Positions 1 to 8,491 of a DNA stretch of 29,547 bases are shown here, one piece after another (position 1 is the stretch's first letter; every line of letters begins with the position of its first letter). Made by a program: the position numbers and the translations under genes. The notes under the pieces were generated by a model that saw only the letters and a list, made by a program, of their open reading frames with translations, did not search any database and was not told where the DNA came from. The stretch comes from JBBRZF01 sp038236965 (lineage in GTDB: Bacteria > Acidobacteriota > Terriglobia > Terriglobales > Acidobacteriaceae), in assembly GCA_038236965.1 (NCBI GenBank), contig JBBRZF010000025.1, positions 1-29,547 of the forward strand, given 5' to 3'.

Positions 1-15
1 CAAACCCTGCTCCCG

Positions 16-666
16 ATGCAGTCACGCGATGCCAGCCATCTTCGTGAAAAGACCCTGCGCGCCTTTCTCATTGCGAAAGACGCAGCCGCCAATCTCCTGG
101 AATTCATCGAGGAGTCGTCGCGGATGGCCTATCTGGCCGTGAAGGAATGCGAGCGCGAGTTGGACCAGATAGAGCGCGAAATGGATGAGGAACTACCTGC
201 GGCCATCACTCGGGTAGGAGAACGCAAAGCCCGGGAGCTAATCGCTTCCCTTCGCTTCATCACTGACCTCGAGAGGATCGGCGACCTGTTGTGGTGGGTT
301 GCGCAGCGACTTAACGACTCAAGGCCTAAGCTGATGGCCAAGGATCGCAGGACCATCGTCGAAATGTTGAAACATATCTGTGTGATGCTCGACTCCATCC
401 ATGAGGGCTTCGTGGGCGGGCAGGCCAAAGGAGCACAGGCTGTGATCGTTCGTGATCGCGAGATCGACGAACTGCGACGCCAGATCTTCACGACTCACTT
501 AGACAGCAAGAAACAAGAGGACACGAGGGACATCATCGAGATCCTGTTTGTCTCGCAGGCTCTGGAACGCGCCGGGGACCACATAACCAACCTGGCTGAA
601 GAATCGATCCACTTATTTGAAGAACGCAGCATCCGACACCTTCCTAAGAAAACAGCGGAGCGGTAG
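16..666 (+). CDS. PhoU-family phosphate signalling protein
   Basis: All-helical 216-aa protein with two PhoU-like repeats. The first (about residues 10-105) has the PhoU pattern of paired acidic helices followed by ERIGDLLWWVAQR. The second (about 110-205) ends in the hallmark LERAGDHITNLAEE, the E/R-x2-D-x2-N-x-A-E metal-binding helix of the family. PhoU proteins damp Pst phosphate uptake and PhoR signalling at the inner face of the membrane and affect polyphosphate levels. The start at 16 is the first ATG, but there is no in-frame stop in the 15 bases before it, so the gene could begin outside the window. It leads a + strand run (zinc-ribbon protein, ppk, sixA), which fits a phosphate/polyphosphate role. 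The family call is firm; whether it is the Pst-linked PhoU or a paralogue cannot be told here. Confidence 0.87.
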   Translation: MQSRDASHLREKTLRAFLIAKDAAANLLEFIEESSRMAYLAVKECERELDQIEREMDEELPAAITRVGERKARELIASLRFITDLERIGDLLWWVAQRLNDSRPKLMAKDRRTIVEMLKHICVMLDSIHEGFVGGQAKGAQAVIVRDREIDELRRQIFTTHLDSKKQEDTRDIIEILFVSQALERAGDHITNLAEESIHLFEERSIRHLPKKTAER

Positions 667-689
667 AGTTAAAGACAGAAGAGGCAATC

Positions 690-908
690 ATGAATAAGGT
701 TCGACCTATTTGGATATCCTCCCGAGTGCCTGCGAGGGTGACCTGTATGCAGTGTCATGCACCGAACGCGTCCGAGTTGAAGGAAGTCGTGGGTAAGGAC
801 GCCTTTACTTATCGGTGCGTCAACTGTGGCTTTGAAGTCCGTTTGACCCTTTCTGAACTGAACGATCCAGTCTGGCGTGAGCACGCAAGAGTGGCGAGGG
901 CCTGTTGA
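690..908 (+). CDS. small zinc-ribbon protein, function unknown
   Basis: A 72-aa protein with two CxxC knuckles (C19-M-Q-C22 and C43-V-N-C46) about 20 residues apart, the layout of a zinc ribbon. A purine-rich AGAGG lies about 7 bases before the ATG. It starts 23 bp after phoU and is followed by a 130-bp gap and then ppk, so co-transcription with the phosphate genes is plausible. Basic and hydrophobic residues precede the ribbon, but no membrane segment or enzyme motif is visible. Such small ribbons usually bind nucleic acid or a protein partner. I do not recognise a named family and the function is open. Being real rests on the paired cysteines, the ribosome site and the spacing. Confidence 0.68.
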   Translation: MNKVRPIWISSRVPARVTCMQCHAPNASELKEVVGKDAFTYRCVNCGFEVRLTLSELNDPVWREHARVARAC

Positions 909-1038
909 GCGACAGGGACCAAGTAATATGCAGCGTGCGCCATTTAGAGCTGGGAGAGTGGGGTCCACCGCTGTTGGGTGTGGACGCCGCATAGCCAGGA
1001 GCATTCGTTTCATATTGCTGTAACACGAAGTAAGTAGC

Positions 1039-3180
1039 ATGGGTCTTGTCCCTATGGCGACCACTTCGGTTGACAATCCGAATTACTACATCAGCCGCGA
1101 GCAGTCCTGGCTCAAATTCAACCAACGCGTTTTAGAAGAGGCTCTGGACGAGTCAAATCCTCTTCTGGAGCGTGTGAAGTTCCTTGCCATCACGGCGAGC
1201 AATCTCGACGAATTCTTTGAGGTGAGGATAGCCAGTCTCTTACAGCGAATCGAGGATGGCGACCGCGATACCGGACCTCACGGCCATACTCCGGAACAGG
1301 AATGCAATATCCTCGCCGAAGAGACACAAGCGTTTGTGCAAACGCAGTATCGCTGCTGGAACGAAAGACTCCGCCCCGCGCTCTCTGAACGAGGCATCCG
1401 GCTGCTCGGGTTCTCTGAACTGGATGACGACGCGCGGCAGTTCGCCGAGTCGTACTGCGATCGCGAACTGGATCCGATACTCACTCCTGTGACGGTGGAT
1501 CCGGCGCACCCGTTCCCGCGGGTTATCAACAAGGCATTGTGCCTGGCGTTGTTGCTGCGACGGCGGCGGCGATCATCTTCCACTTACCTGGGTGTGGTGA
1601 CCGTGCCGCGATCGTTGCCTCGCTTCATCAAGCTTCCCCGCGCCAACGACAGCGATGATTACGTCGGTCTCGGCGACCTGGTCGAGTTTCACGCGAGCAA
1701 GATGTATCGCGGCTACGAGATTCTCTCTCAGGGCTCGTTTCGAATTACGCGGAACTCCAATCTCTATCTACAGGAGGAGGAATCGCGCGGCCTTCTCGAA
1801 TCCATCCGCGCGGAACTTCACAACCGGCGCAAGGGCGATGCGGTTCGCCTGGAGATCGAAGAACGGGCGAGTTCGGAGATCATTTCGCAGTTACAGTCTG
1901 TGTTTGACCTGCAGGACTGGCAGGTGTTTCGCGCCGACGGCCCCGTGGATCTCTCCCGTCTGTTGCCCTTATACACGGAGACCAATCGGCCAGACCTTAA
2001 GTACAAGCCTTTCACTCCACGCGAACAGCGTATCTCCGGAAAATCGAAATCGCTCTTCGACGAGATCAGCCAGCGCGACCTGCTACTCCATCATCCATTC
2101 GATTCTTACAAAACGGTTGTAGGCTTTATTCAAGAAGCCGCGAGCGATCCGGCGGTCTTGTCGATCAAGCAGACCCTTTACCGCACCAATGCGGACTCGC
2201 CGATCGTCGAAGCGCTGGTGGAGGCTGCAGCGACAAAAGAGGTCGCCGTCGTAGTGGAGGTAAAGGCCCGGTTCGACGAAGCGTCGAACATCCGCTGGGC
2301 ACGCCAACTTGAGGACGCCGGAGTTCAGGTATTCCACGGTTTGGTCGGGCTGAAAACGCACTGCAAACTCACGCTCATCGCCCGCAAGGAATCGGACACT
2401 GAAATACGTCGCTACGCGCATCTTGGTACGGGCAATTACAACCCTAGTACCGCGGCCTTTTATACCGATCTGAGTCTGCTCACCGTAAACGAAGAGATGA
2501 CACATGCGGTTCACAACGTCTTCAACTTCCTGACGGCCTATGCGGAACATCCCGACTATTTGCCGCTGCTGGTCGCACCGCTCGATCTCGCCGACCGCAC
2601 GCTCGAACTGATAGCGCGGGAGGCTGGGAATGCGCGTGCCGGACGCCCCGCTCGCATCATTGCGAAAATGAATGGGCTACTCGATACCAACGTCATCCAT
2701 GAGCTATACCGAGCGTCGCAGGCCGGAGTTCGGATCGACCTGATCGTGCGCGGTCCTTGCGCTCTCAAGCCCGGTATTCGAGGATTGAGCAATCGAATCC
2801 AGGTCCGCAGCATCGTAGGCCGCTTTCTCGAACACAGCCGCATCTTCTACTTCGAGAACGCGGGCAACGAGGAGATCTACATTGGCAGCGCAGACTGGAT
2901 GCCCCGCAACCTGTACGAGCGCGTGGAAGTCACGTTTCCAGTCTCTGATCCGGCGTTGAAGGCGCGGATCAAGGATGAGATCCTTCGGGCTTACCTGGCC
3001 GATTCCGTGAAGGCTCGCCTGCTCCAGCGCGACGGCTCCTACATTCGGCCAACCGCGAAATCTACGAGCGGGCGGCGAGCGTTTTCCGCGCAACAGTTTC
3101 TCGTTGATGTCGCAGAGGGCAGAGCACAGGCATCAGATATTCCTGATTCTGAAATCAAGAGCATACGAAAGGCCGGTTAA
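1039..3180 (+). CDS. ppk: polyphosphate kinase 1
   Basis: The 713-aa length is usual for PPK1 (about 690-740). The enzyme makes inorganic polyphosphate from ATP reversibly, through a phosphohistidine. The N-terminal domain opens with YISREQSWLKFNQRVLEEA (about 17-35), followed by the ASNLDEFFEVR block (53-63). The catalytic C-terminal half carries two invariant histidines: H441 in GLKTHCKLTLI and H461 in HLGTGNYN, matching H435 and H454 of the E. coli enzyme. It also has the SIKQTLYRT and VEVKARFDEASNI blocks. A second ATG at 1054 is a possible alternative start; neither has a strong Shine-Dalgarno. sixA begins 5 bp after the stop, so the two are almost certainly one transcript. The 909-1038 gap upstream may hold the promoter, but I see no convincing boxes. 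Confidence 0.97.
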   Translation: MGLVPMATTSVDNPNYYISREQSWLKFNQRVLEEALDESNPLLERVKFLAITASNLDEFFEVRIASLLQRIEDGDRDTGPHGHTPEQECNILAEETQAFVQTQYRCWNERLRPALSERGIRLLGFSELDDDARQFAESYCDRELDPILTPVTVDPAHPFPRVINKALCLALLLRRRRRSSSTYLGVVTVPRSLPRFIKLPRANDSDDYVGLGDLVEFHASKMYRGYEILSQGSFRITRNSNLYLQEEESRGLLESIRAELHNRRKGDAVRLEIEERASSEIISQLQSVFDLQDWQVFRADGPVDLSRLLPLYTETNRPDLKYKPFTPREQRISGKSKSLFDEISQRDLLLHHPFDSYKTVVGFIQEAASDPAVLSIKQTLYRTNADSPIVEALVEAAATKEVAVVVEVKARFDEASNIRWARQLEDAGVQVFHGLVGLKTHCKLTLIARKESDTEIRRYAHLGTGNYNPSTAAFYTDLSLLTVNEEMTHAVHNVFNFLTAYAEHPDYLPLLVAPLDLADRTLELIAREAGNARAGRPARIIAKMNGLLDTNVIHELYRASQAGVRIDLIVRGPCALKPGIRGLSNRIQVRSIVGRFLEHSRIFYFENAGNEEIYIGSADWMPRNLYERVEVTFPVSDPALKARIKDEILRAYLADSVKARLLQRDGSYIRPTAKSTSGRRAFSAQQFLVDVAEGRAQASDIPDSEIKSIRKAG

Positions 3181-3185
3181 TACCT

Positions 3186-3719
3186 ATGGTCATTTATTTT
3201 CTGCGTCATGCAAGTGCAGGTGAGAAGAGGAAGAATGGGAAGCAGGACGAGAAGCGTCCTTTGGACAAACAAGGTATTGCACAGTGCCGATACATAGGGC
3301 ACGCGCTCGCAGCTGCGGATGTTCAGGTCGATGTCGTCATCTCCAGCAACCTGAAGCGCTCGACACAAACCGCTTCCCTCGTAGGAAACGAGATGGGGTT
3401 CGAAGGCGATTTGAGCATTGAACCTGCACTCCGTCCGGATGCCGTATTCCAAGCCTTTCGAGACATGCTTCATAAATATGCAAAATTTGAATCCATCATG
3501 GTCGTCGGTCACAACCCGACGCTGACCGAATTCTGCAGCGCGCTATTGACTGATGGTGCTAAAACCGACGTTGTGGAGTTGAAGAAAGGCGGCATCGCGC
3601 GCATTGAATATGGCGGCAAGCGAAAGGCTGTGCTGAATTGGTGCTTAACTCCGAAACTGGTTCGCAGCCTTCAGGCCACTGAAATACCTAAGTCCCTGCC
3701 GAAGACTGCCCGGAAATAA
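3186..3719 (+). CDS. sixA: SixA-type phosphohistidine phosphatase
   Basis: A 177-aa histidine-phosphatase-superfamily protein. The catalytic LRHASAG motif sits at residues 6-12 (H8 is the phosphate acceptor), the second arginine in SSNLKRSTQT (R58), and the second histidine in VVGHNP (H109). SixA proteins remove phosphate from phosphohistidine in HPt domains and the nitrogen PTS. It lies 5 bp behind ppk; because PPK1 works through a phosphohistidine, a link is tempting, but that is inference. The C-terminal tail (from about residue 160) is a basic extension whose last 49 bp overlap the 3' end of ppx on the other strand. The ATG has no clear Shine-Dalgarno, consistent with coupling to ppk. Polyphosphate or other small phosphoesters are alternative substrates. 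Confidence 0.88.
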   Translation: MVIYFLRHASAGEKRKNGKQDEKRPLDKQGIAQCRYIGHALAAADVQVDVVISSNLKRSTQTASLVGNEMGFEGDLSIEPALRPDAVFQAFRDMLHKYAKFESIMVVGHNPTLTEFCSALLTDGAKTDVVELKKGGIARIEYGGKRKAVLNWCLTPKLVRSLQATEIPKSLPKTARK

Positions 3720-5188
3720 GTAGTCTCCTTTTCCAGGGCCCAAAGCTCCAGCTCCGCGTTCTTCCGCTTCGTTTTAATCGTCAGTTGCACGCGCGGAGCG
3801 CCCACACGGACGCCGACTTTGGCTACGACTCCGGCTCTGCTCTGGTCGAGGGCTCGCGCTAATCTAAGGATGGCGATGGCTCGCACAACGTAGTGCCTAT
3901 CCAATTCCGGCAGGATCCGAATGACCCGGTGTTCCACCCGAGGGTACGAGTTTCCCGTGTATCTCGCGATGGCGGCGACGATTGCGCGTTGCTCCGTGCT
4001 GAAGCCGAAAATCTCCGAGTGCGAAATCAGGTAGTGAGCGTGGCGATGCCTTCCGGCCCGATTGATGTAAGAACCGATTTCATGGAGCATGGCCGCTGCG
4101 GCAATCCACGTCTCGTACTCGACCGGTAGATCGTGCAGCGACTTGAGTTTCTGGAACAACTGCATCGCCAGTCCGCGGACGCGCTCCGCGAACTGCCTGT
4201 CCGCCCCGTATCGGTGACCGAGTTCCACCAGCGACGTCTGCCGTTCCGAAACAACCTGGCGCCCAGCCTTGGTTGCATGGTCGTAGTCCGAGACCATCTG
4301 CGCGAGTACGCCGTCGCGCAAGCCAAGCGGCAAATATCGGAAACTGCTGAGGCCGAGCCTGGTCAAGAGTTCAGCAAAAACAGCCGCGCCAGCAACTATG
4401 ATTTCCGCACGCCTCGGACCGATCCCGGTCATGGCTCGACGCTGCTCAAGCGTGCTTTTGCTGAGCTTCTCCGCAAGTTTTGCGACACCGGATCGGGGTA
4501 CGCTCGAAGACTGAGCAACGTGTTGCGCCGCCCATAGATCGGCCAGCGCGGCCGCAGTTCCCGAGGTAGCAATGGTCCCCTGCGCTCCTGCTTTGCGCAT
4601 GCGGTGAACCACGCGTCCCACTTCGTTGGAGATGAAGGCACGCAGTTGCTCCATCTCTTTCTTCTTGGAAGGATCGTTCTTAAGAAATTCCTTCGTGAGC
4701 CGGACGGCACCAAGCGGCAGGCTGATGATGTCGCGAATCTGCTTATCGACCGAAAGGGTCAGTTCGCAACTGCCTCCCCCCAGATCGATAAGGAGTAGGC
4801 GACCGCCGCTAAGGCGCGTGTTCGCAACCACACCGAGGTGTATCAACCGGCCTTCTTCCACACCGGAGATCACTTCGACACGCCAGCCTGTCGCAGCGTG
4901 CATCCACTGAAGAAAAGCGGAAGCGTTCTGCGCATCGCGGAGAGAACTCGTCGCAACCACTCGCACCGAGGTCGCTCCGAATTTTTGCGCCGTCTTATGA
5001 AACCGTTGCAGCACCTTGACGGTCGCCGCCATTGCCTGGGGATCAAGCATTCCAGAGCGGAAGACGGATTCACCCAGGCGTGTTACCTCGCGGTCTTCGG
5101 CGAGGATCACCAGTTTGCGTCCGCGCAGACGCGCAATCTTCAGTCGCACGGAGTTTGCGCCGATATCGACCGCCGCAAAAGTAGTCAT
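3671..5188 (-). CDS. ppx: exopolyphosphatase, Ppx/GppA family
   Basis: A 505-aa Ppx/GppA phosphatase. The N-terminal actin-like ATPase fold shows AAVDIGANSVRLKIA (residues 5-19, first phosphate loop), the catalytic glutamate in SGVEEGRLI (about E112) and LLIDLGGGS (132-140, second phosphate loop). The C-terminal half has an HD-like helical domain with AAMLHEIGSYINRAGRHRHA (H369, H383, H385). This is the long form with the regulatory HD domain. It removes terminal phosphates from polyP or converts pppGpp to ppGpp; sequence alone does not separate the two, but ppk next door favours polyP. AGGGA lies 5 bases before the ATG. It follows the CHAD gene by 7 bp in one operon and converges on sixA with a 49-bp overlap and no terminator between. 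Confidence 0.94.
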   Translation of the reverse strand: MTTFAAVDIGANSVRLKIARLRGRKLVILAEDREVTRLGESVFRSGMLDPQAMAATVKVLQRFHKTAQKFGATSVRVVATSSLRDAQNASAFLQWMHAATGWRVEVISGVEEGRLIHLGVVANTRLSGGRLLLIDLGGGSCELTLSVDKQIRDIISLPLGAVRLTKEFLKNDPSKKKEMEQLRAFISNEVGRVVHRMRKAGAQGTIATSGTAAALADLWAAQHVAQSSSVPRSGVAKLAEKLSKSTLEQRRAMTGIGPRRAEIIVAGAAVFAELLTRLGLSSFRYLPLGLRDGVLAQMVSDYDHATKAGRQVVSERQTSLVELGHRYGADRQFAERVRGLAMQLFQKLKSLHDLPVEYETWIAAAAMLHEIGSYINRAGRHRHAHYLISHSEIFGFSTEQRAIVAAIARYTGNSYPRVEHRVIRILPELDRHYVVRAIAILRLARALDQSRAGVVAKVGVRVGAPRVQLTIKTKRKNAELELWALEKETTYFRAVFGRDLGISVA

Positions 5189-5195
5189 AAGGTCC

Positions 5196-6038
5196 CTAGG
5201 CTGAAGCCGCTAGAAGGTGTATTTTCTGATTGGACTCGGACTGATCCGTTGTGCGCAAAGAGGAGGAGCCGTCCATGATCCGCTGAACGGCCGTTGCCGA
5301 TTTCGCGATCGTGCGGTGAGCTTCATTCAGCCTCGACTGCGCCAGGGTACGAAGACGAGAGATGATCGGGCGCGTGGTACCCAGAAGTTTCTCAGCGGAA
5401 CTCCGCAGTGTCACCGCATCATGCCAGGCGCCAAGCGCGTCCTGGGCCTTCTTCAACTCGGCGATGACCCTATCACGTTCGCGGGACGCAGGTTCGAGTT
5501 CGGCAGAATAGCGCAGATGCTTGCAGGTGAGGCGAAAACCATGCAGGCCAGCCTCGTTGGGAGTGGGCACAGCCTTACCTAGAAATTCCGTCTCAAGGCG
5601 GCGGAGCGAGACATCAGGCGTGGCACTGTGCTTGTGCTCCGCGCGGCCGATCTGCTTCAATCTCCTGATCAATCCGTCATCGAGTACCTTTTCAAGAGTG
5701 CTGGTCAGCTTGTCTTGTCGCTTGCTCCGAAGTCTTTTCAAATCGTTCTTCAAGTCGGCGTAGTCAGTGGTCGCACCACGCCGGCCAAGACTCTGCAGGA
5801 TCTCGAGGTGAACGTCGACATCTCGAACGTGACCAGCGGCCTTTCGCATCCGCGCCACTTGATTTAGCAGCTTCTTGTTATCCTCTGCGGTGGCAGCTGA
5901 AGTCAGAAAGGCCTCAAGACGACGAATCGTCGTCCGCAGTCTATGAATGGAACCAGGAGTCGGACTCAGCAGGGTTCGTTTGATAATTCCGGGAAGGTCG
6001 ACGGCCGCTCGAGGTCGCGCTGTAGTTTCTTGCGACAT
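5196..6038 (-). CDS. CHAD-domain protein (polyphosphate-associated)
   Basis: A helical protein of about 280 aa that is almost entirely a CHAD domain (conserved histidine alpha-helical domain). Typical histidine/arginine helices appear in order: IHRLRTTIRRLEAF (about 31-44), GHVRDVDVHLEIL in the first half, then LHGFRLTCKHLRYSAEL and LGAWHDAVTLRSSAEKLLG in the second half. CHAD proteins are known to bind polyphosphate and to target polyP granules. This copy lacks the CYTH triphosphatase domain that often precedes CHAD. It ends 7 bp before ppx, so a polyP-binding protein and a polyP hydrolase are made together. I chose the ATG at 6038; a TTG at 6047 adds three residues. A GATAAT box lies just upstream of the start, so the mRNA leader may be very short. 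Confidence 0.9.
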   Translation of the reverse strand: MSQETTARPRAAVDLPGIIKRTLLSPTPGSIHRLRTTIRRLEAFLTSAATAEDNKKLLNQVARMRKAAGHVRDVDVHLEILQSLGRRGATTDYADLKNDLKRLRSKRQDKLTSTLEKVLDDGLIRRLKQIGRAEHKHSATPDVSLRRLETEFLGKAVPTPNEAGLHGFRLTCKHLRYSAELEPASRERDRVIAELKKAQDALGAWHDAVTLRSSAEKLLGTTRPIISRLRTLAQSRLNEAHRTIAKSATAVQRIMDGSSSLRTTDQSESNQKIHLLAASA

Positions 6039-6292
6039 ACCTTCCAAGATTATCGGATGAGGCAGTGGTTTTCCACCGTTGAGTAAAGTTTTCTTCGCAC
6101 AAAAGATGTGGCTGGCGGCACTCCCGTTGAAAAAGTCGAGTTCGGGGCGTGCGCGCTATCCAACACCTTTCGCCTACATTTCTCGCAGACGCGGTGAATC
6201 GACTCGACAGCGTTTCGGCAGTTCCAGTTCCCAGGGCGTTAACGAGAAAAATCTACTGACGAACGGAGAGGATATAAGTAATGAAAAGAAGT

Positions 6293-6370
6293 TGGCGTCC
6301 CCGACGGGATTCGAACCCGTGTTATCGCCGTGAAAGGGCGGTGTCCTAGGCCGGGCTAGACGACGGGGAC
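6293..6370 (-). tRNA. tRNA-Glu (anticodon UUC)
   Basis: Reading the - strand, a full cloverleaf is visible. The acceptor GTCCCCG pairs with CGGGGAC. The anticodon loop CTTTCAC carries anticodon TTC between CCGCC and GGCGA. The T-arm is ACGGG-TTCGAAT-CCCGT. A G discriminator is followed by an encoded CCA (6293-6295). The anticodon loop, T-loop and ends match bacterial tRNA-Glu closely. One oddity is a C-A mismatch at the top of the anticodon stem (positions 27 and 43), where E. coli has C-G. The D-loop is two bases longer than in E. coli. It stands alone, upstream of and on the same strand as the CHAD gene. Confidence 0.96.
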
Positions 6371-6581
6371 GCTACAAGGCAGGAGTATTGCTACTGCACC
6401 GGACAATTCATATTAACAATGAACATTCCTGAGTGTCAAAAGAAGAGCAACCAGAGACGCGAATTCCTGGCGCCAAAAGCAGCACGGAGAATCGAATCCG
6501 GCTTCGTGTTCATCTAGTATCTAGCTGCGGCTCAGACCTTCCGTAGAATGAAAGTACGCGCGAGCAGCGAGCGAGAGACTT

Positions 6582-7181
6582 ATGGCAGACACACTTTATC
6601 TGAGTTTATGGTTTCCAAGCTTCGATGACGAAGACATGATGCCGCGCACGATGGCAGTGTTGGGGCAGTTCCCTTTTTCCGCGGTTGAACCGGGCGTGGC
6701 TTATATCGCCGTGCAGCCCATCGACTGGTCGGAACCGACGATACTGGAGCGCAGGATGACTCCGCCGGTGTCGCCTGAGGACGCAGCCAACGTTGTCGCG
6801 GACCTGGTGCATGACGATTACGGCATCGTTTTCGAAGCGTATTGGGACCTCTGGGTACCGGACGTACAGGGCGAAGGCGACGGCTGGGTGCAGAGACCGA
6901 TCAAAGTACGCGTCATCGCAAACGGTCCGGCCTTCGACGAAAGCACCTATACCGAGCACGGACATGTGGAAGTGGATTTCGGGCTGGACTTTCCTTTCCT
7001 ATTCGAACAACTGGACTTGACGCCTGCCAACGAAGAAAAAGTCCGCGCAAACGTTGCCAAGCTTGTGGAGTTCACGCAGAACGTGGAGAAGAACGTAAAA
7101 CTCACGGGACGCGTATTGTGGAGCGAAAGCGAAGAAAACCTCGCGCAGAAGTTGATCTCCAGATTGCAGAATGTGCAGTAA
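6582..7181 (+). CDS. conserved-looking hypothetical protein
   Basis: A 199-aa acidic soluble protein. It has no signal peptide or membrane helix and no catalytic motif I recognise. It opens with TLYLSLWFPSF, followed by an acidic mixed alpha/beta sequence with several W residues (DWSEPTI, YWDLWVP) and a helical C-terminus (about 145-199) rich in K and E. A GAGAG sequence sits about 4 bases before the ATG, and a TAGAAT box lies at 6544-6549, with no good -35. Codon use looks like that of its neighbours. It stands between a tRNA gene and a convergent acyltransferase, separated from the latter by a hairpin terminator, so it is probably monocistronic. No function is proposed. Confidence 0.72.
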   Translation: MADTLYLSLWFPSFDDEDMMPRTMAVLGQFPFSAVEPGVAYIAVQPIDWSEPTILERRMTPPVSPEDAANVVADLVHDDYGIVFEAYWDLWVPDVQGEGDGWVQRPIKVRVIANGPAFDESTYTEHGHVEVDFGLDFPFLFEQLDLTPANEEKVRANVAKLVEFTQNVEKNVKLTGRVLWSESEENLAQKLISRLQNVQ

Positions 7182-7198
7182 TTCCAAAGGCAAGGCGG

Positions 7199-7243
7199 CC
7201 ACGGATTGCACGGATAAGAACGGATTAAGATCCAGGCGAAAAG
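7199..7243 (+). repeat. degenerate CACGGAT-type intergenic repeat, copy A
   Basis: Three near-copies of a CGGAT core follow each other (CCACGGATTG, CACGGATAAG, ACGGATTAAG), then GATCCAGGCGAAAAG. A related sequence in the opposite orientation lies at 16025-16068; it shares CACGGATTG at one end and GGCGAAAAG at the other, with about the same spacing. Both are in intergenic DNA next to gene ends. The middle is poorly matched, so this may be a decayed dispersed repeat rather than a functional site. Confidence 0.4.
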
Positions 7244-7246
7244 CTA

Positions 7247-7275
7247 AAGGCCACGTCTTCTTGAGGCGTGGCCTT
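7247..7275. terminator. bidirectional intrinsic terminator between convergent genes
   Basis: Perfect 9-bp stem AAGGCCACG / CGTGGCCTT with an 11-base loop, placed between the hypothetical gene (+) and the acyltransferase (-). The - strand side is followed by TTAGCTTTT, the + side by no T run. It therefore probably serves the acyltransferase best. Confidence 0.65.
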
Positions 7276-7318
7276 GATGTTTGAGAAGCAATCTTGCGCC
7301 TGGAGTCTGAATCCTGCT

Positions 7319-8491
7319 TTAGCCGCCGGGGCGCGAGAGGACGTGGGTGAAGCGCTGCTTCTTTTTCAGGAAGGGTTCTTCGATCCAGCGATAGGAGGCG
7401 GCTGCCAGTGTGATGGTAATGGTCAGCGCGATGGCGTTGCGCCCCATGTATCGCCAGAAGGAACTGTCGGAGTGAGCGACCATGTAGTCGGAGCACATCA
7501 ATCCGAGGATGTGGTAGACGTAGAGCCCATACGAGATGCGTCCGAGATAAACGAGTGTGCTCTTGTGCAGCATCGCCTTCTCGCTGAGTACGGCGAGCAA
7601 GATGGCTCCGGCACCGATGGCTGCGAGCGGGTATCCGGCGACAATGCGGGTGACGGTGAGCGGATCGTATTTCACCTGGAAGAAATTGGCGGCGACAGAA
7701 AGCGCTGCGATGCCGCTGAAACTGAGCGCCGTGCGTCCGAGCGCGGAAATGCGAGGTGCGCGTCCGCGAAGAAGGATAGCCAGCAGTATCCCGATAGCGA
7801 TTGGGTCGAGGCGCGCAAAGGTATTGCACCAGACCTGCGTCTCCCCGGCGCCATTCAATCCAAGATAAATGCGGGTTGCCGTAGCTGCGACCAGCATAAC
7901 GATGGACGCTGCGAGGATGGCATTTGCGCGCAGGCGTCGCACGACGACCGGCCAGACAAGATAGAACTGCTCCTCTATGGAAACGCTCCAGAGCGGAAAG
8001 ATTATGGAGGACGGGAATCCGTGAAAGACGATCCACCAATTTCCTGCGAGGAAGGTGAAGGCGGCACCTGCACGCCACCCGATGTGCTGTCCGGGCATGA
8101 GCGCGGTGAGCACTCCGGCGAGCGCGAGGAAGACGAAATAGAGCGGCCAGATGCGAAGTGCGCGTCGCAGGTAAAACGACTTGACGTCGAGGTCGCCCAT
8201 CACCGATTTTTCGCGCATGAGCAGTTCAGTGATGAGGTAGGAACTTAGCACGAAGAAGACGTCCACGCCGAAAGCGCCCATTGCGCCGATTCCCGCAAGC
8301 ATCCGCGCGACGGGGTCCCAGACACCGAAACGGGTGTAAAAGCCGACGTCGTGCGGGAGCGCGTGATGAAGGAATACGACGAAAAAGGCAAAGAAGCGCA
8401 GGATATCGAGTTCCGGATGATAAAAGCGCGCGGCTGTGCGCTCGTCATCGACGGCGAGGATGTCGGTCCAATATGTAGTTATGGATGCCAA
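7319..8491 (-). CDS. acyltransferase 3 (OafA/YrhL-like) membrane protein
   Basis: A 390-aa integral membrane protein of the acyltransferase-3 family, which moves acetyl or other acyl groups onto sugars or lipids at the cell surface. Motifs in order: ELDILRFFAFFVVFLHHALP (27-46), with the family histidine in the first helix; FGVDVFFVLSSYLI (about 74-87); RRALRIWPLYFVF (about 109-121), the R-x3-R-I-x-P-x-Y motif; and PLWSVSIEEQFYLVWP (about 165-180). About ten hydrophobic segments follow, ending with YRWIEEPF. It lacks the C-terminal SGNH domain, so it is the short form. It stands alone, convergent with the gene at 6582 and divergent from the carboxylase at 8677 (185-bp gap). The acceptor cannot be told; no polysaccharide genes lie next to it. 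Confidence 0.92.
   Translation of the reverse strand: MASITTYWTDILAVDDERTAARFYHPELDILRFFAFFVVFLHHALPHDVGFYTRFGVWDPVARMLAGIGAMGAFGVDVFFVLSSYLITELLMREKSVMGDLDVKSFYLRRALRIWPLYFVFLALAGVLTALMPGQHIGWRAGAAFTFLAGNWWIVFHGFPSSIIFPLWSVSIEEQFYLVWPVVVRRLRANAILAASIVMLVAATATRIYLGLNGAGETQVWCNTFARLDPIAIGILLAILLRGRAPRISALGRTALSFSGIAALSVAANFFQVKYDPLTVTRIVAGYPLAAIGAGAILLAVLSEKAMLHKSTLVYLGRISYGLYVYHILGLMCSDYMVAHSDSSFWRYMGRNAIALTITITLAAASYRWIEEPFLKKKQRFTHVLSRPGG

Noticed and set aside
928..1023. 31-aa ORF before ppk
   Set aside because: No ribosome site, basic composition with no pattern; more likely leader DNA.
6079..6333. 84-aa + strand ORF ending in SPTGFEPVLSP
   Set aside because: Its C-terminus is the antisense of the tRNA-Glu T-arm, a well-known false gene type.
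7268..8248. 326-aa + strand ORF
   Set aside because: Shadow of the acyltransferase; charged, low-complexity composition and no ribosome site.
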